Source: Ooceraea biroi
Lineage: Eukaryota > Arthropoda > Insecta > Hymenoptera > Formicidae
Length of the DNA stretch: 64,000 nt
Assembly: GCF_003672135.1 (NCBI RefSeq)
Contig: NC_039509.1
Location: 13,278,663 to 13,342,662, forward strand
Direction of reading: 5' to 3'
The first letter of the stretch is position 1. The number at the start of each line of letters is the position of its first letter. A program made the position numbers and the translations under genes. A model generated the notes under the pieces. It saw only the letters and a program-made list of their open reading frames with translations, did not search any database and was not told the origin of the DNA. Below are positions 1 to 15,000 of the stretch, piece by piece.

Positions 1-3000
1 AAGAAAACTCCCGGGGGAGATTCGTTCGGATTTATAAATATTTCTTCGATACCATACGTCGGTCCCGTGATATCGAAGCTATTGTGAAAACTCAAGCACA
101 AAGGTCGCAAATGCGTATCGTTGGCGCATAAAATCGCCAGATAATCGCGAAGCATTGCGCATTTCAATGCACGCGAATCGCCGCACGAGCGAACCGCGAG
201 TAAAGAAAATTGCGGTGTATGCAACGGACGCACCAGGAATCGATCGTCAAGAGAGACGAGGAGGCAAAAGGGCAGAGGAATCCGCGGCGGAATGTTATTG
301 CGGCTGTTCTCCCGCGAGTTGAGATCAGGTGCATTGCCTGCGGGCCAATTCGGAAGGAAACGCATCCTAATCACGTGCGGAGCGAAAAGTTCGCGATGCC
401 ACGTGCATTAAGCATACAGTTTATCGCGCACGAGGGACTTCTTGCGCGGCGCAGTTTCTTGAAAGATGCTTTTCTCTGAGACCATTTCCTAGGAGCAATG
501 CACGAAAATCGACCACATAAAATGACAAACGAACAGCGATATCAATTGAGGGGCATCATGTGACATGGAGTTAAATCAATCTTTATCGATTGTCGATTGT
601 AACTGAGTGTGCTCAGTTTGTCGCCCAAGAGTTACCGTGAATAATAACGATGTTGTATAATGTGCCATTAGTTACGTCCGATAAATAGAAATCAATTAAT
701 TTATTCATTACTATCTAGTACTCGTGATTATCAGTAATTTACATTTAATTAAAATACCGTTATTTACATTATGCTCCATTCTGTCTCCGCGGTTATTATT
801 ATATAATAATAGTTATTTCATACGGGGCGCGTTATGCGCTATTATATACTATTATTAATATCTCAATATTCATCCAAAATATATTATAGAATACATATAT
901 CAAGAGAATAAAGAAATGAAGCATTTTTATCGAGTTTAAAGTTTGATTTTATCACTTTCTATTTAGATATTAAAATTTCTAGTATGAGAGTGTATAGAAT
1001 TTATTAGGTATGTGTAAAGTACTTCAAATTAATTTTTCTTTCTCGAAATATTTCGCGTAACGAATTTCTTATGTTGCGAGATACATTTGACAATCGAGTT
1101 TAATCTGCTGAAAAAAGTTGAAGTACGTTGTAATGTATTAATATCTACTACAGAATTACGTCGATTTCACTAGTGACGTTGAGTCTCTCCCGCGGAAAAA
1201 TGCAATTTCATCGCGGCGTGGTTTGTTTGTTGTGAGATAGCGCCGCGTCGACTACCGTTGTCGGTTGATTTCAGAATGGAAGGATAAAGATAAAGGAGCT
1301 TCCCTTCTAATGTAATATAGAGCGTCCGCGCGCGCCCGCCCATACTTTATCTCTCCATTCCTGTTGAATTATTCACGCGTGAACTCGGCGACGAGCATCT
1401 CCAAGAATCTCGCAGCAACAGACTTCAGAAGGCGCGCTAACTTTGTAAGTCATGTCCGTTAGCTTATGAGAATTCTGTGTAAGCACGCATTTCTAAGAGA
1501 TAGAAATTTGGCCCCAATTCCAAGAGAGCTCGATAATTGCTGACTATAAGAAAGTGCTAACACAGAATCATGCTAATTGTTAATTCACAAATATTGTAAG
1601 AGAAGTATCAAAGTAGCGAATTTGTCAATAAGTCTATAAAAACATTTTTGAAAATATTAAATTTGAAATATTGGATATTGAAATCGTTTTCATGTGCGCT
1701 TTAGAGTTTTCCACAGTTTTTACAGGATTATTGCATTAAAAAGATCGTGTAGGCATCTGCGTGTAGCGTGAGTTAGAAAATTTTGTTATAAAGATATATA
1801 ATCCATTTAGAAATAAATATTGGACATGCTGATGAATTTAGTACACGAGCCAGCTTCGGCTGCACATTTGATCAAAAGCGTTACACGCAAACTGGATACG
1901 AGGATTTAACAATATTAATAGAGACTATCAAAGAAGCAAAATCCGCGAATGTTATATAATATTAAAGTTAAAATTTCTATGTCGTTCTAATTCATGTATA
2001 AAAGCTCGCGTATCCAACATGCAATTTTCATGCGTCCGAATGTGATCTAATCATTTTGTAGAGATCACCTTTCACGTGATGTAAATAATTAAATTATCTT
2101 TAACGTGGAGCACTGCAGCAGCTTTTTCGGGGCTTTTTACGAAAAACGCAGAGAACGAAAGCTGATAGGAAAAAAGTTTAGCTTCACCGCTCTTTTTTAT
2201 AGCGTCGAGTGCACTTTTACATAAGCCGATTATTTTGATAGTGCCGTAAGTCAAAATTTGGGATGTAACGAATTTAAAATCTAAATATAAATGAAAATTA
2301 ATACGACGCGCTCATTTTAATAAATTCTCTACACAATACAATATCCTAAAGAAAATTTCCATATTATAATAACATTCTTTTAAGCCATACGAATTTATGC
2401 GGAGAATAATATCATCCTCATCTTTGTTTTCGGTAAATGATACTAATGTTATTCTTTGAGATCGCATTGTTACGAAATAGCTTCAAGAACTCAACAATTT
2501 CCTATTTATCTTGAATTTATTGTATTATGCATGTACTTGGAATTATGTATTAACATGTGTCAATTTATATTAATCTGATTTCATAATTTAAGAATGATAT
2601 GTCATAAAGAGAAGATATGTCATCTGTTAATTTTTGCAAGGATAAAGAACAAGTCTGAGGAAAGAGATACACAGCGTGCAAACATCGCGGTACTTTCCGT
2701 CAATCGAACCGACGCGGTGTCTCCTGAAGCGTCCTGCAGACACGCGAAAAATATCCGTGACACGTTGACTCGTGCGAAACTTTTCCCTGGAGGAGATTTT
2801 ACCGTCCCTTGTAAAAGCCGGGAGCAAGGGGGTGAAAAAGGGAGTAGTGCGGTACGACGGCGAAACCGCAAACTCGAGAAACGAAACTTCATTCGAGAGC
2901 GGGGACGACGTTCCGTTCGACGCGGGGAAAACGACGCGGAACGTCGACGTCTGCTCGAGCCGAGTGCATTTAGACGACTGTGTTAGATGTCATCCCTCCC

Positions 3001-6000
3001 GACACAAGCTTGCCGGCACTATTAACTTTTCAAGGGGAGCTGCAAACGCGATGCAGATTTGTATTGAGCGCGTCCGGATGCGGTACGTTGCGTCGCGACG
3101 TGCATGCCAAAGTTGCGAAATGTATTCCACCTTGAGTTGCGCACGAGGATAGCCAAGTAGCATAAAAGATTGAGCCTATGAACACAGATGCCACGTAAAT
3201 CGAAGTCATCGAGGAATTGATAACGAAGGAAATTACACATATTTTGTAATATACAACACGACGTTTTCATAATACATCATAAACGATTAGCATCAACAAA
3301 CGAATTAATATTTGAGATGTTAAATGTTAATATTTCTCAGATATAAATGCAAGAGCTTGTATTTAACTAATATTTAATTCCAAAAATATATTTTTCCGCA
3401 TGTTGCATATCAAGATTAATTAAATGTTAAAATTAATCTTATTATCACAATTAATATTTTATATATTATATTATAAATGATATTTGATATGTTCCATATT
3501 TTTATATTTTACATATTGTTAGGTAAATAATACATGTCAATAATAATTAAATTAAATACATTAAATGCGCACAGATTTACGAATATACGAATCCACGAAT
3601 ATTTAATATTTAATCATATTCTCGAAATATCGTTCCGCGGATTTTCTTTTCAGCGTATAAACGTAGATTAAGCATCGTCGCTTTTGCAAGGCAACGGGGC
3701 TATAAAAAGCATTGACCTAAAAAGTAGAAGAAGTGATAAAGAAAAAGAGGGTGGAAAACGTAAACAGGTCGAGCGTTTAAATAAAGTGTACGCGAAGGGA
3801 AGTCCCGACGTCTCCATGAAATCAGGTTGCGAAACTTTTATTATTTCTTTGGTGGACAAAACGGCGTAAATATCACATGGTTGACGGGTCATCTAGAGAT
3901 GTGCCAGAACTGTCAGCTGTCATAACACTGCAGAAGACAAAGCGTAAAACCAATCTATAACGTTTTCACTCAAATTAACTGTAGCCAATATACCCTCGTC
4001 TCCAAAAAATACTGCATAAAAATGACCACTCTTGTTGATAATAATTTTAAATCTATGCTTGATTTAATAGAAACTGTCAGAGACCTACAGTACTTTATAT
4101 ATCCTTGCTTATTTATGTTTGCTAAGATGATGATGAGAAAAAGTGTTTTATCTAAAAGTCAACGTATAAAATCATAATGTGGAAAAATTAGAATGCACGG
4201 TCAAATGTAGCGATAATCATATGTTTTAATAATAAATATAATTGTACACATTGTAAACAACTTGCAAATTTAAGTCACTTCAGTCATTTTGAACGTAAAA
4301 AATTTGCAAAGAAACTTTTGTCAAAATAATTCAATAAAACTAAGTTCAAACTTCCGAAGCGAATAGAAAGATTGTAAACTTCTAGTTCAATAAAAAAATT
4401 ACTCAGCTACTACTTTGCTGCTTTCAGCGACCTTTTGTTGAAAAACATAGGAGATGCAAGCAGGAGTTTCCTGATCAAGGAAAAGTCCTTCCTGCCTTCC
4501 TCTTCGGCTTGCAAAAAGCGCGAGTCATGCGTTCGAACCGGGAGCTCCGTGTTCCTTCGAGAAAAATGTGGCAGAGGTTCGAATCGCCGACTCCTCCGGA
4601 TACAATCATCCCGTCTCGACCACGCAGCGGTACGATTTCTTCGAGAGTACTCGTAAGCATGATTTTCCGCCGAATGCGTCAACCTTCGTTGCGGCGACGC
4701 CCTCCGAAGTGTCGTAAAAGATTCGCGATTCCTCAAGCGGATAAATGAAGTTTGCGGTTCGCGGAACAAACCGAATTGCAATAACGGGGAGCAGCAAAGG
4801 GGCGGCTGCTGTTTGGCCTATGAGCGACGGAATCGTGGAATTCAGTGAGAACACGTGTTACTTCTTGGGCTTAGGCTAAGAATGGCAACACTATTAGAAT
4901 CCTCGCAAAATTAATCTCTAAAACAAATTACGCAGAGGGATATTATAAAAGTGCAGAAAAATGTAAATGTATACTAACGTATCATTGACGTTAATCATTA
5001 TAATCGGTTTGCGCATATCTTCGTCTTGACAAAAAGTAAAATCTCATAGTGTCAAGTTTGCACAATGTGTAGAAAAAAAATCATCCCACTTGCTCGTATA
5101 CAAATATTCTGAATCTTCTTTTAGTTTTTAATCTGAATTTCAAATTTTAAGAATATCGGAGAAATGCGTATACGATATAAATGTAGGATATATACATGGG
5201 AGTACATATAAAAAGTTTTGATTAAAGATTTCCTTATTTTGTGTATATATAATAATTAATAAATCTTGATAAAACTATAGAAATGAATATTCTACAATTG
5301 AAAATTGAAAAATATCATTTTATAGGATTCAAGTAATAACACGAAATAATTAATTGCATACAATCACATACATTAAATAATCGAATAAAGCAAAGGTTCA
5401 CCACCATATTAACCACCATTTTATAAATTTGAGTAATTAATAATCATAATATTAACACAAATACGCTTATATTACGTGCAATTATTTTTATCTTTTCAGG
5501 TTGGGCAAATTTCATACTGTGCACAGCATCCTGTCTAAAACCGATACGTCAATTCTCATCTAGCGGTTTATCGGAAACGCGCGAATGCTACCGCACGGCA
5601 GAAATAATATTGATCCTAGTATTTCTCGCAGTTGTGCAGCTCCACGGTGGGGCACTTTTTCGCGAGCACCTAACACGGTTTCTATTCGCAGGATATCGCA
5701 AATATCCTCGCGATCATCTACCTGCTATACGCGATACTTATGTGACAGAACGAAGCGTTTTGTCTGGGCAGAATGCACTCTCCCGAATCCACTGTTGTGT
5801 CGTTTCTCAGTGCTCAAAAGAAAATAAGATATGGAGTGCCAGTAAAACTACAACTACGCGTAATTACTTCAAAAACGCGAGATATCCATCCAATTGAAAT
5901 AGGTATTCATTTAACGACGAATTTGTACATGGCTCTTGATAATTTCATAATTGATCGTAGTCGAGCAGCGCACACGACTGATGCCCGAGTAAACTATTAC

Positions 6001-9000
6001 GACTCCTTTATAACTTATGTTGTTTCCTATATTATCGCACAAACAGGCTCGCCCATAACTTCACCGCGATAATTACGTCCTGAAGTGTTTGCCTTCGAAG
6101 CGAATATAATTTGACGTTTATTATAATGCAAGCAGCCCGCATTCATTACGGTAGCGCTCATTCAGCGATATATTTTGACACACATATCAATCCGTTTATC
6201 GTCGCAACCTGATGTGGCCATATTCCAACAATAAATTACTAACCTATAGAGCAAACTCATCTCGACAAGAACGTAATTTCATAACAATAATGTAATTATC
6301 CACACGACGATGTTACCGTACGGAAGAGCAATTTATGTTTCCTTTCAAACATTTACAATGGTAATTGTAATGTGATTGCAACGTGAAAACTCGTTTCATC
6401 GTTAATACGAAAATAACAACGTTATTATAACGTATGAACAAAAATTTTATATACGTTTCTATCCCTCAAACCCATTAAAAATCCCAAAGCTATACTTTCA
6501 AGCAAACAAAATATATTTCGTATAATTGTGATAAAGAAAGGTCTTTTACGCGGGCGTAGCACTCGCATCGTGAAAGTGCGACATGAGCTTAATTAGCCGG
6601 TTCTTGTCCGTCTTTCAACGTGCGTGATGTAAGAGTAGCATGTGGTGCGATGCACTTGCGTAAGCCTTCAAAATTAGCGAAGTTCGCGGACTGCAGCTGC
6701 GATGCGCGCAACGTCCTTCGTTAACGCCGGAGCGTGCAAACTCGAACGACGCGGTTCATTACACGCGCATTGGGGATTACCGGAAATAATCGGACAGAGA
6801 CCATTGCGCAATCGAATTAATCCGTATGCCGCGAGCAGCGAACGCTGATGGTTCGTTACATTGGTCGTTCCCGCGTTTGTCTCGTTTCTTCTTTAGCGCC
6901 GATCGCGTTCACCCGATCGCCAATTGTAATCTTTACTTTTTAATGAACACGTGTCAGTACACGCGACCAGATAAATTCCATTCATTATCGTTGCCTTTAA
7001 TGGCCGGACACAGGGTATGCATGTGTATCGAAAATGCCAATTTTGATTTCTCGAAATTTACTGGTGCTATATATGGATGTATTTAAGTTTTGTGTCATAT
7101 ATATATTTAAGTTTTGATCGATTATCATGTATTTATTGCACGTTTAGTGTTAGTTCATTTAATGTTATTTTGCTTATTTACTACCTTTTAGAAAATTAGG
7201 AAATATTACTATTGTGTATTTTCTGTGTATATGGTATTCCACAGATTGAATCAATTTAGATATTTTGCAAATTTAAACATGACTTTTATTAAAATATACT
7301 TTTTGATTTAGTTGACTACTCGATTACTTAAAAACAAGGTAAATGTAAATTTTACTCGAGTTCCATTTTAACTCCATTTACATTCGTGTCCTATTTCGAT
7401 TCTATTCTATTCGCATTCTCTCAAGTTTCACGAGGACTTCAATTTAAGTTCGAGTTCGATCTGTTAATGTTGTGTTTTCTAAATTGCATTTTAACAAATT
7501 CTATTCAAGTTGTTACAATCAGTTGTTACAAAATGTTGTGAAAATAACTTATTAAAAATTTTTAGACTGAAATTTAATATATTTTATTAAAGTTCTCTTA
7601 TTATATTATATGGTAATAGCTCAAATAACACGACCTTTTTATCTATATATATCTAAGAAATATTAATTTGCACACACAAATTGTATACATTGTACAAAAG
7701 ATTTAATTTTTTTTAACGTTATAATACAAGTTATATTACAACCTGATCTTATAAATAAAATTATGCAAAAATATTTTTATCTATCCTAAAAAATATGTTA
7801 AATAAATATATTAAATAGATATTGTTAAGTATGTGTATTAAAAGTTATTGTAAACTTACTTTGAGAAATACAAAATATGATGAAAATACGTGCGATATCA
7901 TTTGAGCCTGCCATTACTAGTGCTTCATTACTATTAAATGTCACATTACAAGAGCCATGCATCGATGAAAGAGAGAGTTGACTTCAATATGTGCTAAAGC
8001 ATGCGGGTGATAAACGACTCTTGCGTAACACAGCGGCATTTGAAACATTCGGAACGCCCGTTCATTAAAGTATTCAATTATTATTTTGGTGTCACTCTGT
8101 CGCGCATATGTAATTTTTTAGCGAGATTCGCGGTGCGATGTGATTTGACGATAAATTCACCATGTTAAACGTTCATATTTTGTTATGATCTATCTGTCGC
8201 ATAGTTATGCGCGTACAAATTGCATATTATATCAAATTTTTATTTAGTAAATAAAAAGTATGCGTGTCACACGTAATTTTTATAATACAAATAACGTATA
8301 AAAATGTTCTATATACATTAAATCTATCAACGACGGAAAGAAAGAAACTAGTTTTAAGCGAGAGCATATACACATATATAAACATATAAATAATTGTTAT
8401 TCTGCCATAAAATTAACGTTTTTAAATATTTAAATTTTATTGCATATACCTATTAGTGTGCAAAGTATGAGACGGAGATATTATTGCTACGTTGCAAAAT
8501 TTAATATCCGGCAAAATTTAATTCGCAATATATGTATCGTGCATATATTTGAATTTTACACTGTGTAATTAAATTTTCCATTAACTATATAAATGTATGT
8601 GGATATAAAATGATGAGTAGATAATATTTTGAATGCATTATGGCAATATCGAATTAATATGATTTATCATAAAACTTTTATTAGATTGGATCTTTCATAT
8701 AATTTTTCCTTAAAGATGGAGAACTAACTATTTTGGGATATTACGATTGCGAAGTATTTATTCAATATCTGGAGCAGGTCAACTGCTTACACAGATTATG
8801 CATCGCAGCTGCATCTGACTGTGCACTCAGATGCAAGATTCCTCTGCGATTCAAAGTGTGTGACTTTCGATGCATACGCGATGCACTCTTTACGTCGCAT
8901 ATAAATTGCCGCCTATGGCAGTAGAGCGCTCAGCTGTACGTTTCCTATGTCCATATGGACAAACGATTTGCGTTTTTCTTGGAATTACAGATTATAAGGC

Positions 9001-12000
9001 TTGCAACGGAGTGCAATTTATGATAAAGTAGAAACGCATTAATGTTTTTACCACGATATGTTAATCGTTTTTTCAAGATTACATGTTTCAATATTAGATT
9101 TAAAAGCAAAATTAAAATGTAAGGTTTTGTTTTATTTATTTACATTTCTGCAAAACTTTGTCAAAATAAAGTATTAAAATTATAGTTCTCTGTTACTTGG
9201 ACAAAGATTTAATCGCGTGTTATAACTCAGAAAATACTAATGTTTTTATATTTAAATGTTGTTTTGATTTCAATTTAGTTTTCAATGTTTATAGTTCATA
9301 GAAATAAAACGTATTATTTGGAAGAAAAAATGTGCCACGAAATTGGCTTGCCCTTTCCAACACCAAATATCGTTTCTCTTTATTGTCTGCTAAAGGAAAA
9401 TAATTTGGTTCGGAAGAGTTTAAATAATGGTTACTTTACTTCCGCTTTTAAAAGCTGCGCCCACTGCTTTTAGCGATTCTTCAGACAGCCCTCGACTGGC
9501 AAATGGCTCACTAAACCCACTTCGTTTAAATTCGAAAAAGTATAACGCGCAAACTTGCTCGTGGAAGCTCGTAGAAGCAAGTGCAGCGAGCATAATTGGA
9601 ATTTTTGGGTTTGCAATTTCGAAATAGCGCAGCCTACTTCGTACTTGGATGTTTGTAACTGCAGTTTATCCAAGTGTTCCTAACGTTTCTCGTAAAGACT
9701 GAATTCATCGACATTTAAACTCTGACCGAGGAAATGATACCGATATTACAAAAGCGCGAGTAGAATCGGAACATCAACCCAGAACATAGGTCGATTCGTC
9801 CGGAAGTTCGAGCATATCGAACCAGCGAGAGGGATGGTAAAAGTGCTCTGTGATTCCTGATAGATGCGACGACGTCCGATTATAACGTTTCCAGCACTAA
9901 AATTTATTGCACAGGCTGATTGTTACAACCTCGAGCACGTAAAATTTTATACATCCGTCTGCCCACTTCAGTCTCGCATGTGGTTTCTACCGCTTCCGTC
10001 AAGACTCATCACAGCGATATGGATTCCTGGGATGATACGTTCATGATGACAGTAAAACATGACGGAAAAATATGATGGTCGTGATATTAATGTAAATCAA
10101 GCTCCGAAGAAATCTTTCCCAATTATTGGAAAACTGAAGAAAGCAGTGAACTGTTACAGAAGTAGGAAGGAGGCGGATAGCACTTCATCAAACGAGGATG
10201 ATTTTTCTTACTTCTTCTTTTTCAGAGAAACGAACACGTAAGATTACTGCGTACCTAGTAGACTTATTTATAACGAGTATCCAACAGAGTGCTGATGAAA
10301 CGATAATGGTCACATCGATCGATGCAATTTAATGGGATCGCGCGATTTGTGTACGCGTGCCGCGATTTTGTTCAGAATCATCGTCAGTCGGCGGAAAGCG
10401 AGTTCCCTTTGTATTTCGGCACTCTATCATTCGCATCACTTCCCGGTGCTTCGACGAGCGTGTTTAATCCCCTTGGATTATTGACACCGGCAAAAGATAT
10501 GCCCGACTTTATTTTTTCTTCGATAGTTTTAAATTGCATGTAGAATTGCGTATGTAAAACTTGCGCGCGAACTTGCAGATTACAATCTTGCAGATAAAAT
10601 GTCATTTCTTAAATATTTTATGTTAACATATTTCGTATTAATTTTGTGTGATTGTTCGATCATTTTTATATCACCAATAATAACTACATTATAATTACAT
10701 ATTTCTTGATAATGTTTCTCTTTCGTAATAATAGTAAAAATATAAAATAACTTAAATAAAAAATCTAGAAAGAATTACGATGACCTAATGCGGAATGTGT
10801 TAAATATCGATACAAATAAAATATCTGAATAGAGCAAAACAAAAGACAGATTGCAGTACTTTGTATTTAAGGCAGCTAAGTTAAATAAGTTTGAGTTGGT
10901 GTTGGAAATGCTGTTTGTAACTATTTTGCATTTTACATGCTTTCTGCATTGTCATAGCCTAACCCGATATTCGCTAGACAGCGTGCTTTTGTAGAAGCCT
11001 ATTGAGAAAACTGTCAGGTTTTCGGTGTAAATTTCACAAAATAAGATTTAGTCGTTGAATTTGTCGTGTCAACTCAGTTGTCTCCGTTGTCTTCGTCCAC
11101 GAATTTACGATTCACAGAGTCGCAGAGAAACAATAATTTACGAAAGGAGATCGAGATGAGCTTTATATAGATCAACATCTATTTCAGTTTGACTATACGA
11201 TTTGATGAGTACTCAATTAAGTGAAATTAAATTAAATCATCAACGTCACGCTACATGAAATATGTATAACGTGTAATTCACAAATGAAGTGTTTAACATG
11301 GATTTTACAGGATTCACGGTAGTACGGCGACAAATGTTTAATCGACTACGTAATTTTATGACAGATTTAACGCCACTGCTATGAGTCGAGCTTAATCTAC
11401 TTGACACGCTAACGATAGTTGCAGAACCGCGAATGCGACGCTGGCTGTAATGTGCACATGCGTCTGCTCCGCGTGATTAAACGTACGGAGTCATTCACGC
11501 CGCGAAGTTGTGCAATCTGCTGAGCTCCTTGTGGCTGCTTTAATTACTTTTTAATTACGTGTACACAGACATTTCTCTTCCTTGACAGTAAACTTGAAAA
11601 GCACATGTTACAAAAATAGAATACATAGAAAACGTTAAGGCGTATGTTTAGTACTTATTAGTAGGATAAATGAAAGCAATTGATTTCTTTTGCAAAATTA
11701 ATTGATTTGGAAAAATGATTCCCTGGAAAAACCGTACTCGATGTTTAAACGATTTATAGACAACAAGGAAACAAATATCGAATATTGATGATCAATTGCA
11801 CTTGTACTGTTTCGCGATGTGAAAACGCTGCGGTAATTACTTCATTCATCGCACACATTTGAGGTGAGTTAATATCACCAATTATTAAACGCGTTGTATA
11901 CGTATTAATTACTGCTTCTAACGAACTTCACTCGTAACAGCCAAAAGAGTTTCTTCGATCTCGCTGTTAACTCGCTGTAAACTCGAGCGCTTAATAAGAC

Positions 12001-15000
12001 ACTAATAGACTCGGTCTAATGAGAACGGCTTTAATCACGAGTATTTAAGATTGACATTGGACAAGGGCTCTCGTTTCCGCGATATCATCTGTCACAAGTC
12101 ACCCAGTGAAATAATTAGCTGTTATCCAATTGTTGCGATCCGTTGTTGGATATCCTCGGATGATCAAACGAGAAGGCATCTTTAAAACACCTTTAAAGTG
12201 AAATAACGTAAAACAGCGAAAGTACCGCCCAAAGAGGCGCAATTTAAGAGCTGGTATTTAATTTCGGTGCACGCTGACACACAGGCATGCGCGATCAGAA
12301 TCAGCGACTGCAACTCTCTTAATTGCAACGGCAGATAAATACGATGGCGTAAATTAGGGAGTTTCTGAAAACTTAAAGCGTCGCGGCTGCTGGCTAGATT
12401 GAGCGATTCAGAGCTGGAAGGAAATCATCTCGGGGCATTGTGCGACTGCGACTGCGACTGGGGTCGTCAAAGATCCGTAATGACTCGCAAACTCGAGCAC
12501 GAGCGTTGATGACTTGCGAAGTGCAGTTCCCGGAGTCGTACGCCATTAATCCGAGTGAAGAAAGATTTACTATTATTCGCGATTAACATCTCGACTCTCT
12601 GTAGCTTTTCGCATACCAAATACCTGTTTTACGTTCTTTCGTATTATGTTTTTTTGACTATTTGCGTTTATAAGAACAATGATGAAAGAATTTTTGCAAA
12701 AGGACTATTACAAGACAATCATGTTAATTAATGATGATTACAAATCACATATGTCTACATATATGTTAATCAATTTTTAAGAAATAAATTAGCCTAAGCA
12801 AGAATAAGCTAAGAATAGATGGATTTGATATTAGACAAATTATATTTTTATAACAAAACGTTGTTATGCATCCTTACCAGTAAAATAACCTTTTATGTAA
12901 TATGGGAAATGATATAAAAAACGCTTTAGAGTTCTAAAAGGTTCGCTTTTAGGTGATACGGTCCATTTAGCACAATGGTTAAGCCAGTTTTGGCCATGTT
13001 GGTTCACCCGAATCCCAGCGAGACGAATTTGCGAGGAAAGGGGATCGAAATGGGTCGCTTCGGATGCGGAGAGATATCGCCGCTTATGGATCTGCACATG
13101 TATCTTGTGGTTGGACGGAGATAATCTAACTATCATAACGAGATAAACGATCCTAGGAGACCATAATTGCCGTAAGAGTGACAAATACTCGCATCCTGTT
13201 CCCTAGGAGCTGCATTGCGTCGTGATCATATGTCGCACGGAAATTGACGGGTTTGAAACAAGAGCATCATAGATTAGGTAAGGTATGAAATATTTAGATA
13301 TTTGTGTGCATCTTGCTTGCCTCGAAATATCTAATAAAAACTCTAGCGAGGCGTACGATACTATATATTTCGAAAGATCGATACCTATATCTATATCATA
13401 GAAAGTTTTACAAAATTATTACGAGAAAGAAATAAATGAAAATAGAATGAAGGAGAAAAATAGTGAAACATTTTAAAAATTTGTTACGTGGCAAGAGCTG
13501 TTTGATTAAATACTGTAGAATACATTGTAAGCTCAAATATTTAATGAAATGCAAATATTTAAAACGCGATGCAAATTGCTGTTTAAATTCGTTACGTCAT
13601 GTTCTCGAAAAATTACTACTGAGTGAAAAAGCTCGCTTTCAAATTAAGCATTCAAAGTTAATGCTGCATTTCGTATCACGCGATGATAGCGTTATTAATA
13701 TTTTTTATATTTATTATACGAAATATATAATTGCAGCAAAAATTTTTACGTTTTTTATTTCACTAGTATATAGAAAGTATGGTTGGACGATAAACGTCGG
13801 ATTTAAATATAATCCGCAGCCGAGAGCGGTGGTATAAAATTTTGAAGCTTGGAAGTTATATGAAAAAAACGAGAAAATAAATATAAAAGTAATTCGGTTC
13901 GATATGGACGTATCTGTATTTACGCCGATTTCGAAGGAGCGCATTGTTCCATACATGATGGCCACGAATTTCGCAATTGATTTGTGGATGCCTGTAGAGT
14001 GCTGCGCCAGGAACGGATGCAGCAGGAAGGAGGGAGAAACCAATTAAGCCGTCAGTGCGTTAACGCGTGTCATTCGGTCCCATATTGTAGCCAAGTGTGA
14101 CCAATCGTGACAATGAGACTTAATTGCGCGAATAATAACGACCGTTATTCTGATGCCGCTTAATATTATTTTCTGTCTTCTGTCATGTTGCTCATCGCTT
14201 CGCGTTCCCGAATGGAGGATGTATAATTTATAAATGAAAAACCACAATTTTACATCTGCGGCTTCGCATTAAATATACAAGTATTGTTTCACATATTGTT
14301 GCATTATTACTACATCTCGATGTTTAAATGCCTATCAAGTTAAAATTTAATTAATTTTGTTTGTTTATATTTATGTTATCATAGAATTAAAATTGGTAAA
14401 TCGTGAAAGTCAATATTAGAAAATCTGAAATTATTCGATTCAAAATTCGCGTTAGATATTAGGTAATTTAAATAATAATATAATCATTACACATTGAATA
14501 AAGAAATCCGTAATGTACAACTTTGTCCGTTCTACGTTCTCTGTTCTGAAGCTTTTCGCAAAGTTCTCACTGAAGTTACCACTTCTGAAGTTTTGCACGA
14601 ATTATTCCACGGATTCCCGTGAACTCCTTTCACAACGCGCGGACGCCCTTGCGTCTTGACATAAAGGCTCTCTTCGCCTCACATAGGATGAAATATTTTG
14701 GCTTACGTAAACGCGGAAGTCTGCCTCCGAAACATGCGGTTATTATGCGAGAGCAGGAGGGCGAGAACAGAGCAGTGAGGAACGCAATGGCGTGCAAATA
14801 TTGCAACGATAATGAAAACATCAGAGAGTAATTATTTCTGTACGTCACATTCCTCTTCTAGATATCAGCGATTATGCAGGAGCATCTGGCATCCTGGAGA
14901 TATATATGGGAATATTCCATAGAAAAATATTTCGGTGCAAAATTATTGGGCAAACTTGCAGTCGCGTTTCTTTTTGGCAAAAATATAACGGAAGATATAA

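Noticed and set aside
4520..4600. T-loop-like GGTTCGAATC on both strands, possible tRNA
   Set aside because: The flanking bases do not form a T stem or acceptor stem, and no D or anticodon arm is found at the right distance.
13463..13837. 124-codon plus-strand frame
   Set aside because: Lys/Cys/Tyr-rich composition expected of AT-rich DNA, with an overlapping minus-strand frame and no motif.
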